Shown one piece after another: positions 28,808 through 38,619 of a stretch of DNA of 64,000 bases. Each line of letters opens with the position of its first letter. Positions within the stretch are counted from its first letter, which is position 1. The notes under the pieces are model-generated. The model was not told where the DNA came from and did not search any database. It worked only from the letters and a program-made list of their open reading frames with translations. Made by a program: the position numbers and the translations under genes. The stretch spans positions 46,503 through 110,502 of the forward strand of contig CAIMWO010000053.1 in assembly GCA_903845195.1 (NCBI GenBank). The letters run 5' to 3'. This DNA is from an uncultured Phycisphaerales bacterium. GTDB lineage: Bacteria; Planctomycetota; Phycisphaerae; WQYP01.

Positions 28808-30709
28808 ATGTCCCAAATTTCATTCGGCAGCAAACGCGCGGTGATGCTCGTCCTGCTCATGATGATGCTGGCGTTCTGCGCAGAAGTTCTGGCAGACGCC
28901 ACAGCCATGCCCGAGCATCATCATGATCATTCCGCCACGCTGGCGCAGGGAACGGATACCAGCTTGCTGGGCCGGCTTTTTGAAAACTATGTCCCACGCC
29001 AGCAGTGCATGTTCTACGAATCCGATGTGATCTGGACGCATGTCGCCGCGGATAGCATCATCGGCTTGGCCTACTACTCCATCCCCATCGCCCTGATCTA
29101 CTTCATCCGCAAACGCAAAGATCTGGTCTTCAACTGGGTCTTCTACTTTTTCGCTGCCTTCATCCTGCTCTGTGGAACTACGCATTTCTTTTCCGTATTG
29201 GCGATCTGGCATCCCTATTACCGTCTCGATGGCTACGTCAAAGCCCTCACGGCGATCGTATCGATCGGCACTGCGTTCACCCTGTGGCCGCTGATTCCCA
29301 AAGCCCTGTTGATCCCCAGCCAGACCCAGTTGCAGCACGCCAATCTTCAACTGGAAGCCGAAGTCGTTAAGACGCGCAAAGCCGAAGAGGAACTCCTGGC
29401 GATACGGGATGGCCTCGAAGTCCGGGTGCAGGAGCGCACCACCGAGTTGGCGTCGGCAAATGAATCCTTGCGCGCCGAGGCCCTGCATCGCCAGAAAATG
29501 GAACAGGAACGTGAAGAACTGCTTCGTTCCGAGCGCGCCGCACGCGAAGAAGCCGAACGCGCCAACCGTATGAAAGACGAGTTCCTCGCCACGCTCTCCC
29601 ACGAACTCCGCACCCCGATCAATTCCATCTATGGCTGGACGCAACTCCTCCGCAGCGGCAAAGCGGCCACCGCCGAGGATCTGACCGAGGGGCTCTCCGT
29701 CATCGAACGCAACACGAAGGTGCAGGCCCGGCTCATCGACGACCTGCTGGACATGAGCCGCATTATTTCCGGGAAGATTCAACTGGAGATTCAACGGGTA
29801 GAGCTGGTAAGCGTGATCGAATCGGCCATCGAAACGATTCGTCCGGCCGCCGACGGCAGGGAAATCCGCATCGGCTGCACGTTCGATCCGTTTGCCGGGC
29901 CCATCATGGGTGATCCCAACCGTCTCCAGCAGGTCGTCTGGAATCTGCTGTCAAATGCGGTCAAGTTCAGCCCCAAGGGAACGCGGATTCAAATCCACCT
30001 CGAGCGCGTGAACTCGCACGTGGAAATCATCGTCCAGGACCAGGGACCCGGAATTCCGCAGGACCTGCTGCCGCATCTCTTCGAACGCTTCCGCCAGGGC
30101 GACTCCTCCGCCACCCGCCGCCATGGCGGCTTGGGCCTCGGCCTCGCCATCGTCAAGAATATCGTAGAAATGCACGGCGGATCGGTGCGCGTTCACAGCG
30201 AAGGCGAGGGCAAGGGTTCGACTTTCCTGGTCGCCCTTCCGTTGATGCCGGTGCGCGATGAAGTGCAGTTCACCCCGCCGCGGGACGCAGGCTCATGGCT
30301 GCCGACAGGGCGCGCATCGCTCGACGGCCTGACCGTGCTGGTCGTGGACGATGAATCCGACGGCCGCAAGATCGTCCGCCGCGCACTGGAGGACCATGGT
30401 GCCACCGTATTGGAAGCGGTTTCCGCCGCCGAAGCCCTCCTACACCTCCAAAACCTCCGCCCCCACGTGCTCGTCTCCGACATCGGCATGCCCGATGAAG
30501 ATGGCTATTCTTTGATCCGCAAAATCCGCGCTCGCTCCCCCGCCAGCGGCGGCCTCATTCCGGCGATCGCCCTGACCGCCTTCGCACGCACCGAAGACCG
30601 CATGCGTACTCTCAACGCCGGCTTCCAGGTGCACCTCAACAAACCCGTAGAAATCTACGAACTGGTCACCGTCGTTGCCAACATGGCCCGCCTCACGCGG
30701 ACCAACTGA
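28808..30709 (+). CDS. Hybrid histidine kinase with ethylene-receptor-like sensor
   Basis: This is a 633-residue membrane sensor. A hydrophobic N-terminal segment and a His-rich patch (PEHHHDH, residues 35-41) come first. Residues ~68-170 form the three-helix domain of ethylene receptors: D82 in the [13 protein letters not shown] helix, and C122/H126 in LLCGTTHFF, the positions that hold copper in plant ETR1. A coiled coil (~175-255) leads to the histidine kinase with H265 in LSHELRTP, an N box at LLSNAVKF, and GLGLGL ATP lid. A receiver domain (~508-630) has phosphoacceptor D558 and K612. GGAG precedes the ATG. The ligand is not shown; related bacterial domains are common and not all bind ethylene. 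Confidence 0.92.
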   Translation: MSQISFGSKRAVMLVLLMMMLAFCAEVLADATAMPEHHHDHSATLAQGTDTSLLGRLFENYVPRQQCMFYESDVIWTHVAADSIIGLAYYSIPIALIYFIRKRKDLVFNWVFYFFAAFILLCGTTHFFSVLAIWHPYYRLDGYVKALTAIVSIGTAFTLWPLIPKALLIPSQTQLQHANLQLEAEVVKTRKAEEELLAIRDGLEVRVQERTTELASANESLRAEALHRQKMEQEREELLRSERAAREEAERANRMKDEFLATLSHELRTPINSIYGWTQLLRSGKAATAEDLTEGLSVIERNTKVQARLIDDLLDMSRIISGKIQLEIQRVELVSVIESAIETIRPAADGREIRIGCTFDPFAGPIMGDPNRLQQVVWNLLSNAVKFSPKGTRIQIHLERVNSHVEIIVQDQGPGIPQDLLPHLFERFRQGDSSATRRHGGLGLGLAIVKNIVEMHGGSVRVHSEGEGKGSTFLVALPLMPVRDEVQFTPPRDAGSWLPTGRASLDGLTVLVVDDESDGRKIVRRALEDHGATVLEAVSAAEALLHLQNLRPHVLVSDIGMPDEDGYSLIRKIRARSPASGGLIPAIALTAFARTEDRMRTLNAGFQVHLNKPVEIYELVTVVANMARLTRTN

Positions 30710-30803
30710 TTTGCGACCTGCGCCTGCACTTCACACCATCCCCCGCTCACCCTACAATACCCGACCATTCGTTCCGTTTTCGTGTCTCTTTTGGAGTCCC
30801 CAA

Positions 30804-31952
30804 ATGGCTGCCCCCGTCAAAACCAAAATCGGCATCATCGGTCTCGGCAACATCTCCGGCATCTACCTCAAGAACAGCTACGCCATCCGCAACCTCGATC
30901 TCGTCGCCCTGGCCGATATCGACCCCTCACGCCCCAAGGCGAAGATCGATGAAATCAAAGCCAATTATTCCGCCTCATGGCATCTCGCCGGCGAGCCCAA
31001 GCTTCCCGTCGCCTGCTCCGTCGATGAACTCCTGGCCAATCCCGAAATCGAACTCGTCCTTAACCTCACCATCCCGAAAGTCCACGCCGAAGTCGCCATC
31101 CAGTGCCTCAACGCCGGCAAACACACCTACTCCGAAAAGCCCTTCGCCACCAACCGCGATGACGGTCAGAAAATCATGGCCCTGGCCAAAAAGAAAAAAC
31201 TCCGCGTCGGCTGTGCGCCCGACACCTTCCTCGGTGCCGGCATCCAGACCTGCCGCAAACTCATCGACGATGGCTGGATCGGCACACCCCTCGGCTTCAC
31301 CGCCTTCATGACCTGCCCCGGGCATGAGTCCTGGCATCCAGACCCTGAGTTCTACTACGCCGTCGGCGGCGGCCCCATGTTCGATATGGGCCCCTACTAC
31401 CTCACCGCTCTCGTCAACCTCCTTGGCTCCGCCAAACGCATCGCCGGCTTCACCTCCATCCCCTCCGCCGAACGCACCATCACCTCCATGAAAAAGTTCG
31501 GCAAAAAGGTCAAGGTCGAAACCCCCACCACCATCGCCAGCACCCTCGAATTCACCAACGGCGCCATCGGCGTCACACTCATGTCCTTCGACATCTACGG
31601 AGCACAACTCCCCCGCATCGAAATCTACGGCACCACCGGCTCCATCTCCGTCCCCGATCCCAACGGCTTCGGCGGCGAAATCAAATATCGCAGCGGACGC
31701 AATGACTGGGCTCCCGTCCCCTTCACCCACGGCTACAAAGACAACGCCCGCGGCCTCGGCGTCGCCGACATGGCCTCCGCCATCGCCACGGGACGCCCCC
31801 ACCGCGCCTCCGGTGACCTGGCCTTCCACATCCTCGACATCATGCAGGCATCGCTCGAATCCGGTAAATCCGGCAAGACCATCGAGCTCACCACCAAAGT
31901 CGATCGCCCGGCGCCCCTCCCCGTCAACCTCCGCGACGGCGAAATCGATTAG
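30804..31952 (+). CDS. Gfo/Idh/MocA family oxidoreductase
   Basis: The 382-residue enzyme is an NAD(P)-dependent sugar or cyclitol dehydrogenase. The N-terminal Rossmann motif is KIGIIGLGNISGIYLKN, followed by LVALADIDPSRPKAK. The catalytic-lysine region of the family is GKHTYSEKPFATNRDDGQKI (EKP). The C-terminal alpha/beta domain includes GGGPMFDMGPYYLTALVNLLG and ends in HILDIMQASLESG. The start ATG at 30804 has TTGGAG 8 bases upstream; an in-frame reading further back has no homology. The substrate cannot be told. It converges on apt, with a strong terminator between. Confidence 0.93.
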   Translation: MAAPVKTKIGIIGLGNISGIYLKNSYAIRNLDLVALADIDPSRPKAKIDEIKANYSASWHLAGEPKLPVACSVDELLANPEIELVLNLTIPKVHAEVAIQCLNAGKHTYSEKPFATNRDDGQKIMALAKKKKLRVGCAPDTFLGAGIQTCRKLIDDGWIGTPLGFTAFMTCPGHESWHPDPEFYYAVGGGPMFDMGPYYLTALVNLLGSAKRIAGFTSIPSAERTITSMKKFGKKVKVETPTTIASTLEFTNGAIGVTLMSFDIYGAQLPRIEIYGTTGSISVPDPNGFGGEIKYRSGRNDWAPVPFTHGYKDNARGLGVADMASAIATGRPHRASGDLAFHILDIMQASLESGKSGKTIELTTKVDRPAPLPVNLRDGEID

Positions 31953-32071
31953 TGGGCCGTTGTCAGTGGCCATTTGTCAGTGGTTAAATCCACATGCAAA
32001 AAAAACGCCTGCGACGCAAGTCGCAGGCGTTTCTATTTCTACCACTGACCACTGACAACGAACCACTGACC
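31953..32071. repeat. Inverted 7-base-period repeats around a terminator
   Basis: Left arm 31953-31987 carries GTTGTCA, GTGGCCA, TTTGTCA, GTGGTTA units right after the oxidoreductase stop. Right arm 32041-32071 carries ACCACTG, ACCACTG, ACAACGA, ACCACTG units just before the apt stop. The arms are inverted relative to each other and enclose the strong hairpin at 32003-32032. Confidence 0.8.
32003..32032. terminator. Bidirectional rho-independent terminator
   Basis: A 13-bp stem, AAACGCCTGCGAC with GTCGCAGGCGTTT, closes the tetraloop GCAA. The A and T tracts make it work on both strands, for the convergent oxidoreductase and apt genes. Confidence 0.93.
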
Positions 32072-32074
32072 AAG

Positions 32075-32593
32075 CTAATACTGCAGCGCCGAATGCAGCC
32101 GATACTCCCCAAACCTCGACCGCCCCTTCAAAAATGACAGCTCAATCAGCACCGCAATCCCCACAATGTTCCCGCCCAACTGTTCCACCAGATCGCAGCA
32201 TGCCCGCATCGTCCCACCCGTCGCCAACAGATCATCCACCACAAGGCACTTCTGTCCGCGCTTCACCGCGTCCTTATGAATTTCCATCGTGTCCTGGCCA
32301 TATTCCAAGTCGTACGTCAGCGAAATCTTCGACGCCGGCAGCTTCCCGGGCTTACGGATCGGCACGAACCCGCAACTCAGCGACTGCGCCATTGCCGTCC
32401 CAAAGATAAACCCGCGCGACTCCGCCCCCACCACTGCCTCGATCCCCTGCCCCCGGAACGGATTCACCAGGTACTCCACCGCCAGCGCCAGCCCCGCAGG
32501 ATTTGCCAGCAGCGGCGTGATGTCCTTAAAGACAATCCCCGGCTTCGGAAAATCCGGTATATCCCGTATCAGTGTCCGCAAATCCAACATCAT
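32075..32593 (-). CDS. apt: Adenine phosphoribosyltransferase
   Basis: Apt salvages adenine to AMP using PRPP. The 172-residue product has IRDIPDFPKPGIVFKDITPLL, GAESRGFIFGTAMAQ, FVPIRKPGKLP and the PRPP-binding loop CLVVDDLLATGGTMRA, all as expected. The start at 32593 is chosen because AAAGGGA lies 5 bases ahead and the protein then begins just before the conserved IRDIPDFPKPG segment; an ATG 23 codons upstream adds no homology. It lies downstream of the glycoside hydrolase gene on the same strand and ends at a shared terminator. Confidence 0.97.
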   Translation of the reverse strand: MMLDLRTLIRDIPDFPKPGIVFKDITPLLANPAGLALAVEYLVNPFRGQGIEAVVGAESRGFIFGTAMAQSLSCGFVPIRKPGKLPASKISLTYDLEYGQDTMEIHKDAVKRGQKCLVVDDLLATGGTMRACCDLVEQLGGNIVGIAVLIELSFLKGRSRFGEYRLHSALQY

Positions 32594-32680
32594 GTCGATC
32601 CCTTTATACCATCCATCACTTCCGAGCCGCCCCATTACATCCACTCCCCGCCCGCCTGGCAAACGCTCCGCGCTCTCGCA

Positions 32681-34258
32681 TCAGTGAGTGGCGTTCACGA
32701 ACTTCAGCGACTTGGCACTATGGATGAACAGCGTCGCGCGATTCTGCAGCGCAATCTCAATCTGGCCGTTCTTGACAGTGAGCGGCTCCGAGCGGCCATA
32801 TCGATTGGTAAGTGTGATGGCGGTCTTGGCGTCGACGGGTTCAACAACAAGGATGAGCTTATCGACAGACGTCTTTTCCTTCAGCCGCGTGAGGACAATG
32901 ATGTTCTCCTTGGCCTGCGAAAAGCGCACCGCCAGGTAGTCATCACCCAGTTTGTGCGATTCGACCGCCTTGGCGCCACCGAGAATGTGCGAGGCCACGG
33001 AAAACTCTACGCCGCGCGTACGAACGGTATAGTCGCTGTTGCACAGGCCGCCGTAATCGCCTTCGCCCGCGGGCCCGGCGAGGTTGACCTGCATGAAGTC
33101 GAAGCTGCGCCCGACGCCGTTGGCCAGCGAAATGGTCGGCAGTTCGAATCGTTCTTCGCTGCACCATATCGGCATCTCGATCTTGTGCTTCTTCAGAAGA
33201 TCGTGCCACTGCTGAAGCTCATCGTAATAATTGACGTAGTGAAGGCTGAGCATATCAAAGTTCTTGGTGATGCCGCCGGCCAGAAGCTTGTCGGTGATAC
33301 CGTTGGTATGGACGAAGCCGCAACCGAGAATTTTCGCCGCGGGGTTCCCCGCCCGGATCGCCTTGCTGGTATGAGCCACGAACTCGAGGAGTTCCTCGGG
33401 TGTGCCGCCCCAGTAGCCCAGATCGGGCTGGTTGACTTCGTTTTCAATTTCCCAGCAGGAGATATCGTTTTTGAAACTCGCGACCAGGTTTGTGATCATC
33501 GAGTCCCACTCGGCGTAGTCGCGCGGCTTGACCCTGCCCCAGAGCTCTCCGGCGTCGCGGACGGTGGCCGTCTCGTTGGGACGGGAAGAAAGAGCCTTGG
33601 GCATGGCGCCCATGGTAGTCATGATGTTGATGTTCTGCTTGCGAATGGCCTTGATATATAGCCGCTCAAGATACGGATCGCACGTGACAAAAGGCTTGCC
33701 ATCGCGCTTCTCGATCTTGACTTCGCCGTAGGAGTAGCCCCCATACCCCGTACGCACCCACGACACGCCCAGGATGTGGAGATTCTCCGCAGCATCGTCA
33801 GCCGACTTCTCATAATCCTTGCGGCCCCACCAGACCGGCGGCGTGTACATCACGCCCAGGGCTGAAGCGGGATCAGGTTTCGCGGCAGGTGGAAATACCA
33901 CGCCGATGGTCGTGTTCGCCTTGACGGTCCCGCTCGGGGACGCCGCCATCAACGCGACCTCGTAGTGCCCGCGGTTGGGCAGTTTGAGTGGCAGCAGGAC
34001 CACCCCATCGCCGTTAGTCATTGGCACCGGGATCGTATCTTGCGTCTTATAGGGCCCTTCCGTTTCTGTGACGGCGTATCCGACGGTGACAGGTTCTCCC
34101 GCCTTCGCCCCGGTGACCTGAACGCTAAACTGCACCGGTTCGTTGTCGGGAAATATCTGGCCCAGACGCGGGGAGGTGGGAGTGATCTTCATTTCGGCGT
34201 GGGCTGCCGATGAGATGGCGAGAATCGCGGCCAGCATATAGACGATACGTTGCAGCAT
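32681..34258 (-). CDS. Secreted glycoside hydrolase-like protein (clan A TIM barrel)
   Basis: The 525-residue product has a signal peptide (MLQRIVYMLAAILAISSAAHA). A beta-sandwich segment follows (~25-125), then a TIM barrel. The barrel has WEIENEVNQPDLGYWGG with candidate acid/base E274 after N273, and MPIWCSEERFEL with candidate nucleophile E368 or E369, as in retaining clan GH-A enzymes such as GH39 or GH5. A C-terminal beta domain (~440-525) follows. The natural sugar is unknown and activity is inferred. AGGAG lies upstream of the ATG. It is flanked by apt and the SpoIIE phosphatase on the same strand. Confidence 0.8.
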   Translation of the reverse strand: MLQRIVYMLAAILAISSAAHAEMKITPTSPRLGQIFPDNEPVQFSVQVTGAKAGEPVTVGYAVTETEGPYKTQDTIPVPMTNGDGVVLLPLKLPNRGHYEVALMAASPSGTVKANTTIGVVFPPAAKPDPASALGVMYTPPVWWGRKDYEKSADDAAENLHILGVSWVRTGYGGYSYGEVKIEKRDGKPFVTCDPYLERLYIKAIRKQNINIMTTMGAMPKALSSRPNETATVRDAGELWGRVKPRDYAEWDSMITNLVASFKNDISCWEIENEVNQPDLGYWGGTPEELLEFVAHTSKAIRAGNPAAKILGCGFVHTNGITDKLLAGGITKNFDMLSLHYVNYYDELQQWHDLLKKHKIEMPIWCSEERFELPTISLANGVGRSFDFMQVNLAGPAGEGDYGGLCNSDYTVRTRGVEFSVASHILGGAKAVESHKLGDDYLAVRFSQAKENIIVLTRLKEKTSVDKLILVVEPVDAKTAITLTNRYGRSEPLTVKNGQIEIALQNRATLFIHSAKSLKFVNATH

Positions 34259-34378
34259 GCGGAATGCTCCTGTGAGCGTCAGCTAACTTCCAGTCCCCGC
34301 TACGGCAATTGGGAGTTATAGCGACTCGACGGCACGAATGTATACGATGTGGGCTTCCGCACAGGATCGGTTTTCGTT

Positions 34379-36067
34379 CTACGATTGCCGCTGCACGAGC
34401 AGGAACGTCTGGTCATCCTGCGGAAGCTGATGGCCCAGCAGGTGGGCCAGGCGGCGCGTCAGGGCCGTCGCCGCGGTCCGCGCTGTGATCGCCGGATCCA
34501 CGCAAATCTCCCGCAATTCCCGCTCCAACCCCTCGATACCCAGCATCTCTCCCGACTCGCAGGTTAATTCCGAAAGACCATCTGTATACAATGACAGAAT
34601 CTGCCCGGGCGAAAGCTCATCGTTCTGTACAATGAGGCTCCCCGATTCCAAACCCAGCGGCGGATTTTCGCCCGATGCAAACGAACGGCTCATCCCCGGC
34701 CCGGGCTTGACCACCAGCGGGGGCGGATGGCCGGCATTCACGAACTCCACATGTCCGCTACGCACATCAATCGCCATCGCAACCATCGTCACGAACGAAG
34801 TTTCCGGAATCGTCTTGCACAGATAATTATTCAGGTTGGTCATCAGTTGCGGCAGATTCATCCCCGCCGCCAGATTCGAATGCACCCCGGTGTGCACGCG
34901 CGATGCCAGCAGTGCCGCCGGCAGTCCCTTTCCGCAGACATCGGCCACGGCCACCAGCAACCGCCCGTCGGGCATCGGAACCACATCCACATAATCACCC
35001 CCCACCCATCGGCAGGGAATAAATCCGACTCCCAGTTCCAGCCCCGGACAAACAACTTGCTTCGGAATCAAACTCATCTGGATATGCCTGGCGCTGGCCA
35101 ATTCGCGTTCCAAAGCGGCCTGCGCCTCGGCCTGCGCCTGGGCTCGCCGCGCCACCTCGGCATGGCGAAACTCATCAGCCGCCAGACCGGCAAGCCCCAG
35201 CCATTCTCCCGTGGCATATTGCGCCGGAAGCATGATGTACAAAACATCCATGCGCTGGCCGTCTTCACCCAGCGGACATGCCACCGCGGCGATCTGTTGT
35301 TCAAAACCGGTCATCGACAGCGCAATGTCCGCAGCGCCCTCCGTCGTGCGGGCGGCCATTACGGCCTCATGCTTGGCCAGCACGGCCCGCAGAAGACCGC
35401 GCGAAATCGGCCCCGAAAATTCGCCCTGGCGCCCCACCTGCGGATCGCAAAGCAATTCCGGTGACGCATCCGGTGCGGTTCCATCCAGCCGCAGCACCGC
35501 TGCCCATTGACCTTGAAATTCCGGTGCGACCAGCGTCTGACACAGCAGGCGATGGCGCTCGGCTAGATCCGGAATATCCCGCAATTGGTGGTATAGATCC
35601 ATGAGTTTGGTGAGATGGTGGCGGGCGATGCGCGGAACTTCATGATCCCGGATCGTGCTGATGGGGCCCATCACGTCGGTGGAAAACGTAAGATGCGCCG
35701 TGCTCATCATCGCGTGTTCGCGCGGAGCGCGGGCAGGCACCGAAAGCCGCAGCGTGAATTCACCGATGCCCACCGTGTCGGACGGGCCCAGAACGCATTC
35801 CGTAACGGTTTTGCCGTTGACCAGCGTGCCGTTCTGGCTGACCAGGTCCCGAATCCACCAGCGGCCGAACGGATCGCGAAAAATCTCGGCATGGCGGCGG
35901 GAAACGTGCGTGCTCGCCAAGTGAACGTCCGCCTGCTGGCTGCGCCCGATGATCCGCCGCTGCCCCGTCAGTTCCACGCGCGATACGGCGCCGGCGGCAT
36001 CGGTGATCTCCAGCGCGACGACGTCAGCACTCGTGTTGCGCGAAGTTGAAGGGTCATTTTTCATCAT
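34379..36067 (-). CDS. FHA-GAF-SpoIIE phosphatase
   Basis: The 562-residue protein starts with an FHA domain (~20-110: RRIIGRSQQADVHLASTHVSRRHAEI, then SQNGTLVNGK), which binds phosphothreonine. A GAF-like segment fills ~150-310. A PP2C/SpoIIE phosphatase domain (~330-560) has ARHIQMSLIPKQV, GGDYVDVVPMPDG, VADVCGKGLPAALLAS, VNAGHPPPLVV, LYTDGLSEL and the final DDQTFLLVQ, so the metal-binding acidic residues are present. Such proteins answer Hanks kinases or anti-sigma pathways. It follows the kinase-FGE gene by 58 bases on the same strand and may be cotranscribed with it, so the FHA domain could dock phosphorylated kinase or its targets. Confidence 0.92.
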   Translation of the reverse strand: MMKNDPSTSRNTSADVVALEITDAAGAVSRVELTGQRRIIGRSQQADVHLASTHVSRRHAEIFRDPFGRWWIRDLVSQNGTLVNGKTVTECVLGPSDTVGIGEFTLRLSVPARAPREHAMMSTAHLTFSTDVMGPISTIRDHEVPRIARHHLTKLMDLYHQLRDIPDLAERHRLLCQTLVAPEFQGQWAAVLRLDGTAPDASPELLCDPQVGRQGEFSGPISRGLLRAVLAKHEAVMAARTTEGAADIALSMTGFEQQIAAVACPLGEDGQRMDVLYIMLPAQYATGEWLGLAGLAADEFRHAEVARRAQAQAEAQAALERELASARHIQMSLIPKQVVCPGLELGVGFIPCRWVGGDYVDVVPMPDGRLLVAVADVCGKGLPAALLASRVHTGVHSNLAAGMNLPQLMTNLNNYLCKTIPETSFVTMVAMAIDVRSGHVEFVNAGHPPPLVVKPGPGMSRSFASGENPPLGLESGSLIVQNDELSPGQILSLYTDGLSELTCESGEMLGIEGLERELREICVDPAITARTAATALTRRLAHLLGHQLPQDDQTFLLVQRQS

Positions 36068-36125
36068 TCATTTTCATTGAACTTCGTCCCACTTGATCCA
36101 GCATAGCCGCGTACCGCCCGGTGAC

Positions 36126-38462
36126 TCAAGGTGCGACGTCGCAGACGACGCGGAAACCAAAGAGCGGCTCGCGCGCGTTGGGTTCCAGCCGGCCGTTCCG
36201 ATAGCCGCTGGCGCATTGCTCGGCAGCGCTTGCCCAGCAGCCCCCACGTGCGACGTGGTTCTTGCCTTTCTCCGGACCGGTTGGATCCGTCTGCGGGCCA
36301 GACCTGTAACCGTTGGCCGCATAGAAATCGGAGCACCATTCCCACACGCTGCCGTGCATGTCCTTCAGTCCCCACTCGTTGGCCGGGTATTGGCCCACCG
36401 GTTCCAAAGGATGTTGGGTCCGCGGATCGACGCGCTGGCCCGGCAGTTGAGGACGGTTGCCGCGCTGATTGGGCGGGCCTGGGATGTCGGGCGGTTCGCG
36501 TGGCGGCGGCTCGGGAGGAGTATCGGCACCATTCTCCGCCGGCCGCTGCGCTGCCAGATCGATACTCTTGCCGAAATTCGCATGTTGCCGATCCAGCGTA
36601 TTGCCGAATGCGTACCGCGTTTTTGTACCGGCGCGGCAGGCGTATTCCCACTCGGCTTCGGTGGGCAGTCGGTAAACGCGACCCGCGGTTTTTTCTTCCG
36701 GCAAGTCGTTGAGCATCTGACAGAATTTGACGGCTTCATCCCATGTGACAAACGGCGCTGGAAGGTCTTTGCGATGCATGTGCTCACCCGTCTCGTTGCC
36801 TAGAACCTGAGCGAACTCGCCCTGCGTGACTTCGCATACCGCCATGTACAAAGGCTTGGTGATCGTGACCTCGTGCCGGGGCGCATCGAGAAACGCAACA
36901 TCACCCATGATGAATTTCCCCGGGCGAATGAGCACGAGTTCCTGATGAATCGAATTGGTCATCTTGGGCGGCAGCGCCTTGAGACGCTCGGCATCATAGA
37001 CGACTTTGGCCGGCGCGGTCCCAACATGCGAAACCGGTTCCGTAGCGGCCACAGGCTGCGAAGCGGGAGCAATCATCGGCGCCGGAATGGATACGGACGG
37101 TGCCGCCCCCGCAACGACGGGTCGCGTGGCGGCTGGCGCAATGGCGATGGATGGGTTTGGTTCTTGCGGACGAGTGAAAACTGATGGAATTGCTGCAACC
37201 GTAGCGACCGGTGCCGCGGCCGATGGCGATGGGATGGGAACAGGTTGCATCGCTGGGAAAGTCTTGGCGATTTCAGCGGGTCTTGTTATGGGCAGCGTTG
37301 CCGCCGACTCCGGTTTGGATTCCTTGACGCCGGCTCCCCCATGCAACATCCAAGTGGCCAGTGCCACTCCCACGATCAGCACCACCAGCGCCCCGCCAAT
37401 GGCCACCTTATAATTTTGCGGGCGCACGAAGGAGGAAACCCGCGAGCCGCTCGGTTCATCGCCGCGCAATTTCGACAGTGCATCCCGATCCATCAGCGTG
37501 ATCTGCGATACATTTGCCGACGGCCCCGCGCCCAGAATTGCCTGAAGATCCTTGAACATCGCGCGGGCATTGGGATAGCGCTGGTTGGGATCCTTAGCCA
37601 AAGCTTTATTGAGAACTTCAGCGCACGCCTGCGGGGTGTCGGCATTGAGTTCACAGGGATTGGGAATCGGCGCTGAGCAGTGCGAGAACATGACCTGCAT
37701 GCTGCTGGCCGCTTCAAATGGCGGCTTGCCGGTAAGCATGGCAAAATAAGTACAACCGAGAGAATAAATGTCGGTGCGATGATCGATCTTATCGCCGCGG
37801 CATTGCTCCGGAGACATGAACGCCGGCGTGCCGAGAATGGCGCCGGCCTGCGTATGCATCGAAGCGTCGGCGGCCTCGATCTTGGCCAGGCCAAAGTCGG
37901 CAACTTTGACATGACCATCTTTGGTGAGCAGCAGGTTGGCGGGTTTGATATCGCGGTGAATGAGACCGGCTTCATGTGCGGCGATGAGGGCTTTGCACGC
38001 TTCGCCGGCAAGCTTGGTGGAGACGCGCCATCCGGGAGAGCCCTTGCGTGTCAGATACTCCTGCATGCTGCCGCCGGTGAGCAATTCCATCACGATGGCG
38101 TGATAGCCGTCGACTTCGAGGATCTCGTAGATCGTAACCACGTGCGGATGATTCAGGCGGCCCGCGGACCGGGCTTCAGCGCGAAACCGTGCCAGCAAGG
38201 CAGGGGCGTCCGCCACTCCGGGTGGCAGCATCTTGATGGCTACACGGCGCTTAATCTGCGTGTCTTCGGCGGCGTAGACTTCCCCTCCCCCGCCGCGTCC
38301 GAGCACCGCATCAATACGATACTTCCCCAGCGTCGATCCCAGGGGAATCGAACGGGTGTGCGGAGCCTGCTTTGGCGGAAATGCGGCCCGTGGAAGATAG
38401 GCCGTCACATCCTCGGAAAGCGGCTTGCGGTCGTCCGGACGTTGAGCGCGCTCATCAGGCAT
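36126..38462 (-). CDS. Ser/Thr protein kinase fused to an FGE-sulfatase-like domain
   Basis: The 778-residue membrane protein has a kinase (~46-312) with GRGGGGEV P-loop, K77, HRD D171, DFG D189 and SPE in the activation segment. One transmembrane helix follows (~353-373). A Pro/Ala-rich linker (~380-490) leads to a C-terminal formylglycine-generating-enzyme-like domain (~505-778: FIMGDVAFLDAPRHEVTI, RLPTEAEWEYACRAGTKTRY, GLKDMHGSVWEWCSDFY, ARGGCWASAAEQCASGYRNG). The C-terminal part would lie outside the inner membrane. An insertion rich in Pro (~650-690) interrupts the FGE domain. This FGE-like fold often serves as a binding or sensor domain in planctomycete kinases. Confidence 0.92.
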   Translation of the reverse strand: MPDERAQRPDDRKPLSEDVTAYLPRAAFPPKQAPHTRSIPLGSTLGKYRIDAVLGRGGGGEVYAAEDTQIKRRVAIKMLPPGVADAPALLARFRAEARSAGRLNHPHVVTIYEILEVDGYHAIVMELLTGGSMQEYLTRKGSPGWRVSTKLAGEACKALIAAHEAGLIHRDIKPANLLLTKDGHVKVADFGLAKIEAADASMHTQAGAILGTPAFMSPEQCRGDKIDHRTDIYSLGCTYFAMLTGKPPFEAASSMQVMFSHCSAPIPNPCELNADTPQACAEVLNKALAKDPNQRYPNARAMFKDLQAILGAGPSANVSQITLMDRDALSKLRGDEPSGSRVSSFVRPQNYKVAIGGALVVLIVGVALATWMLHGGAGVKESKPESAATLPITRPAEIAKTFPAMQPVPIPSPSAAAPVATVAAIPSVFTRPQEPNPSIAIAPAATRPVVAGAAPSVSIPAPMIAPASQPVAATEPVSHVGTAPAKVVYDAERLKALPPKMTNSIHQELVLIRPGKFIMGDVAFLDAPRHEVTITKPLYMAVCEVTQGEFAQVLGNETGEHMHRKDLPAPFVTWDEAVKFCQMLNDLPEEKTAGRVYRLPTEAEWEYACRAGTKTRYAFGNTLDRQHANFGKSIDLAAQRPAENGADTPPEPPPREPPDIPGPPNQRGNRPQLPGQRVDPRTQHPLEPVGQYPANEWGLKDMHGSVWEWCSDFYAANGYRSGPQTDPTGPEKGKNHVARGGCWASAAEQCASGYRNGRLEPNAREPLFGFRVVCDVAP

Positions 38463-38577
38463 AAAAAGCGATCAATATAGAGTCTGGCCCCATCTACGAA
38501 TGACGTCTAATTCCGGTTCCCGGTCAAAGACTTAATGTATGGATCGGCTAAAAAGTAACGTATTCTTTGCTACGATT

Positions 38578-38605
38578 TTGCAAAAACTGCGGGGGCGGAT
38601 ATCAT
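38578..38605 (+). promoter_or_regulatory. Probable sigma70 promoter of tRNA-Tyr
   Basis: TTGCAA (38578-38583), a 16-base spacer and TATCAT (38600-38605) lie just before the tRNA-Tyr gene, in the gap between the kinase gene and tRNA. The predicted start is about 8-10 bases before the tRNA. Confidence 0.55.
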
Positions 38606-38619
38606 ACGTTGCTCCCTTC

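Noticed and set aside
32276..33661. Long plus-strand frame opposite apt and the glycoside hydrolase
   Set aside because: Spans two real minus-strand genes and their gap, with no recognisable protein.
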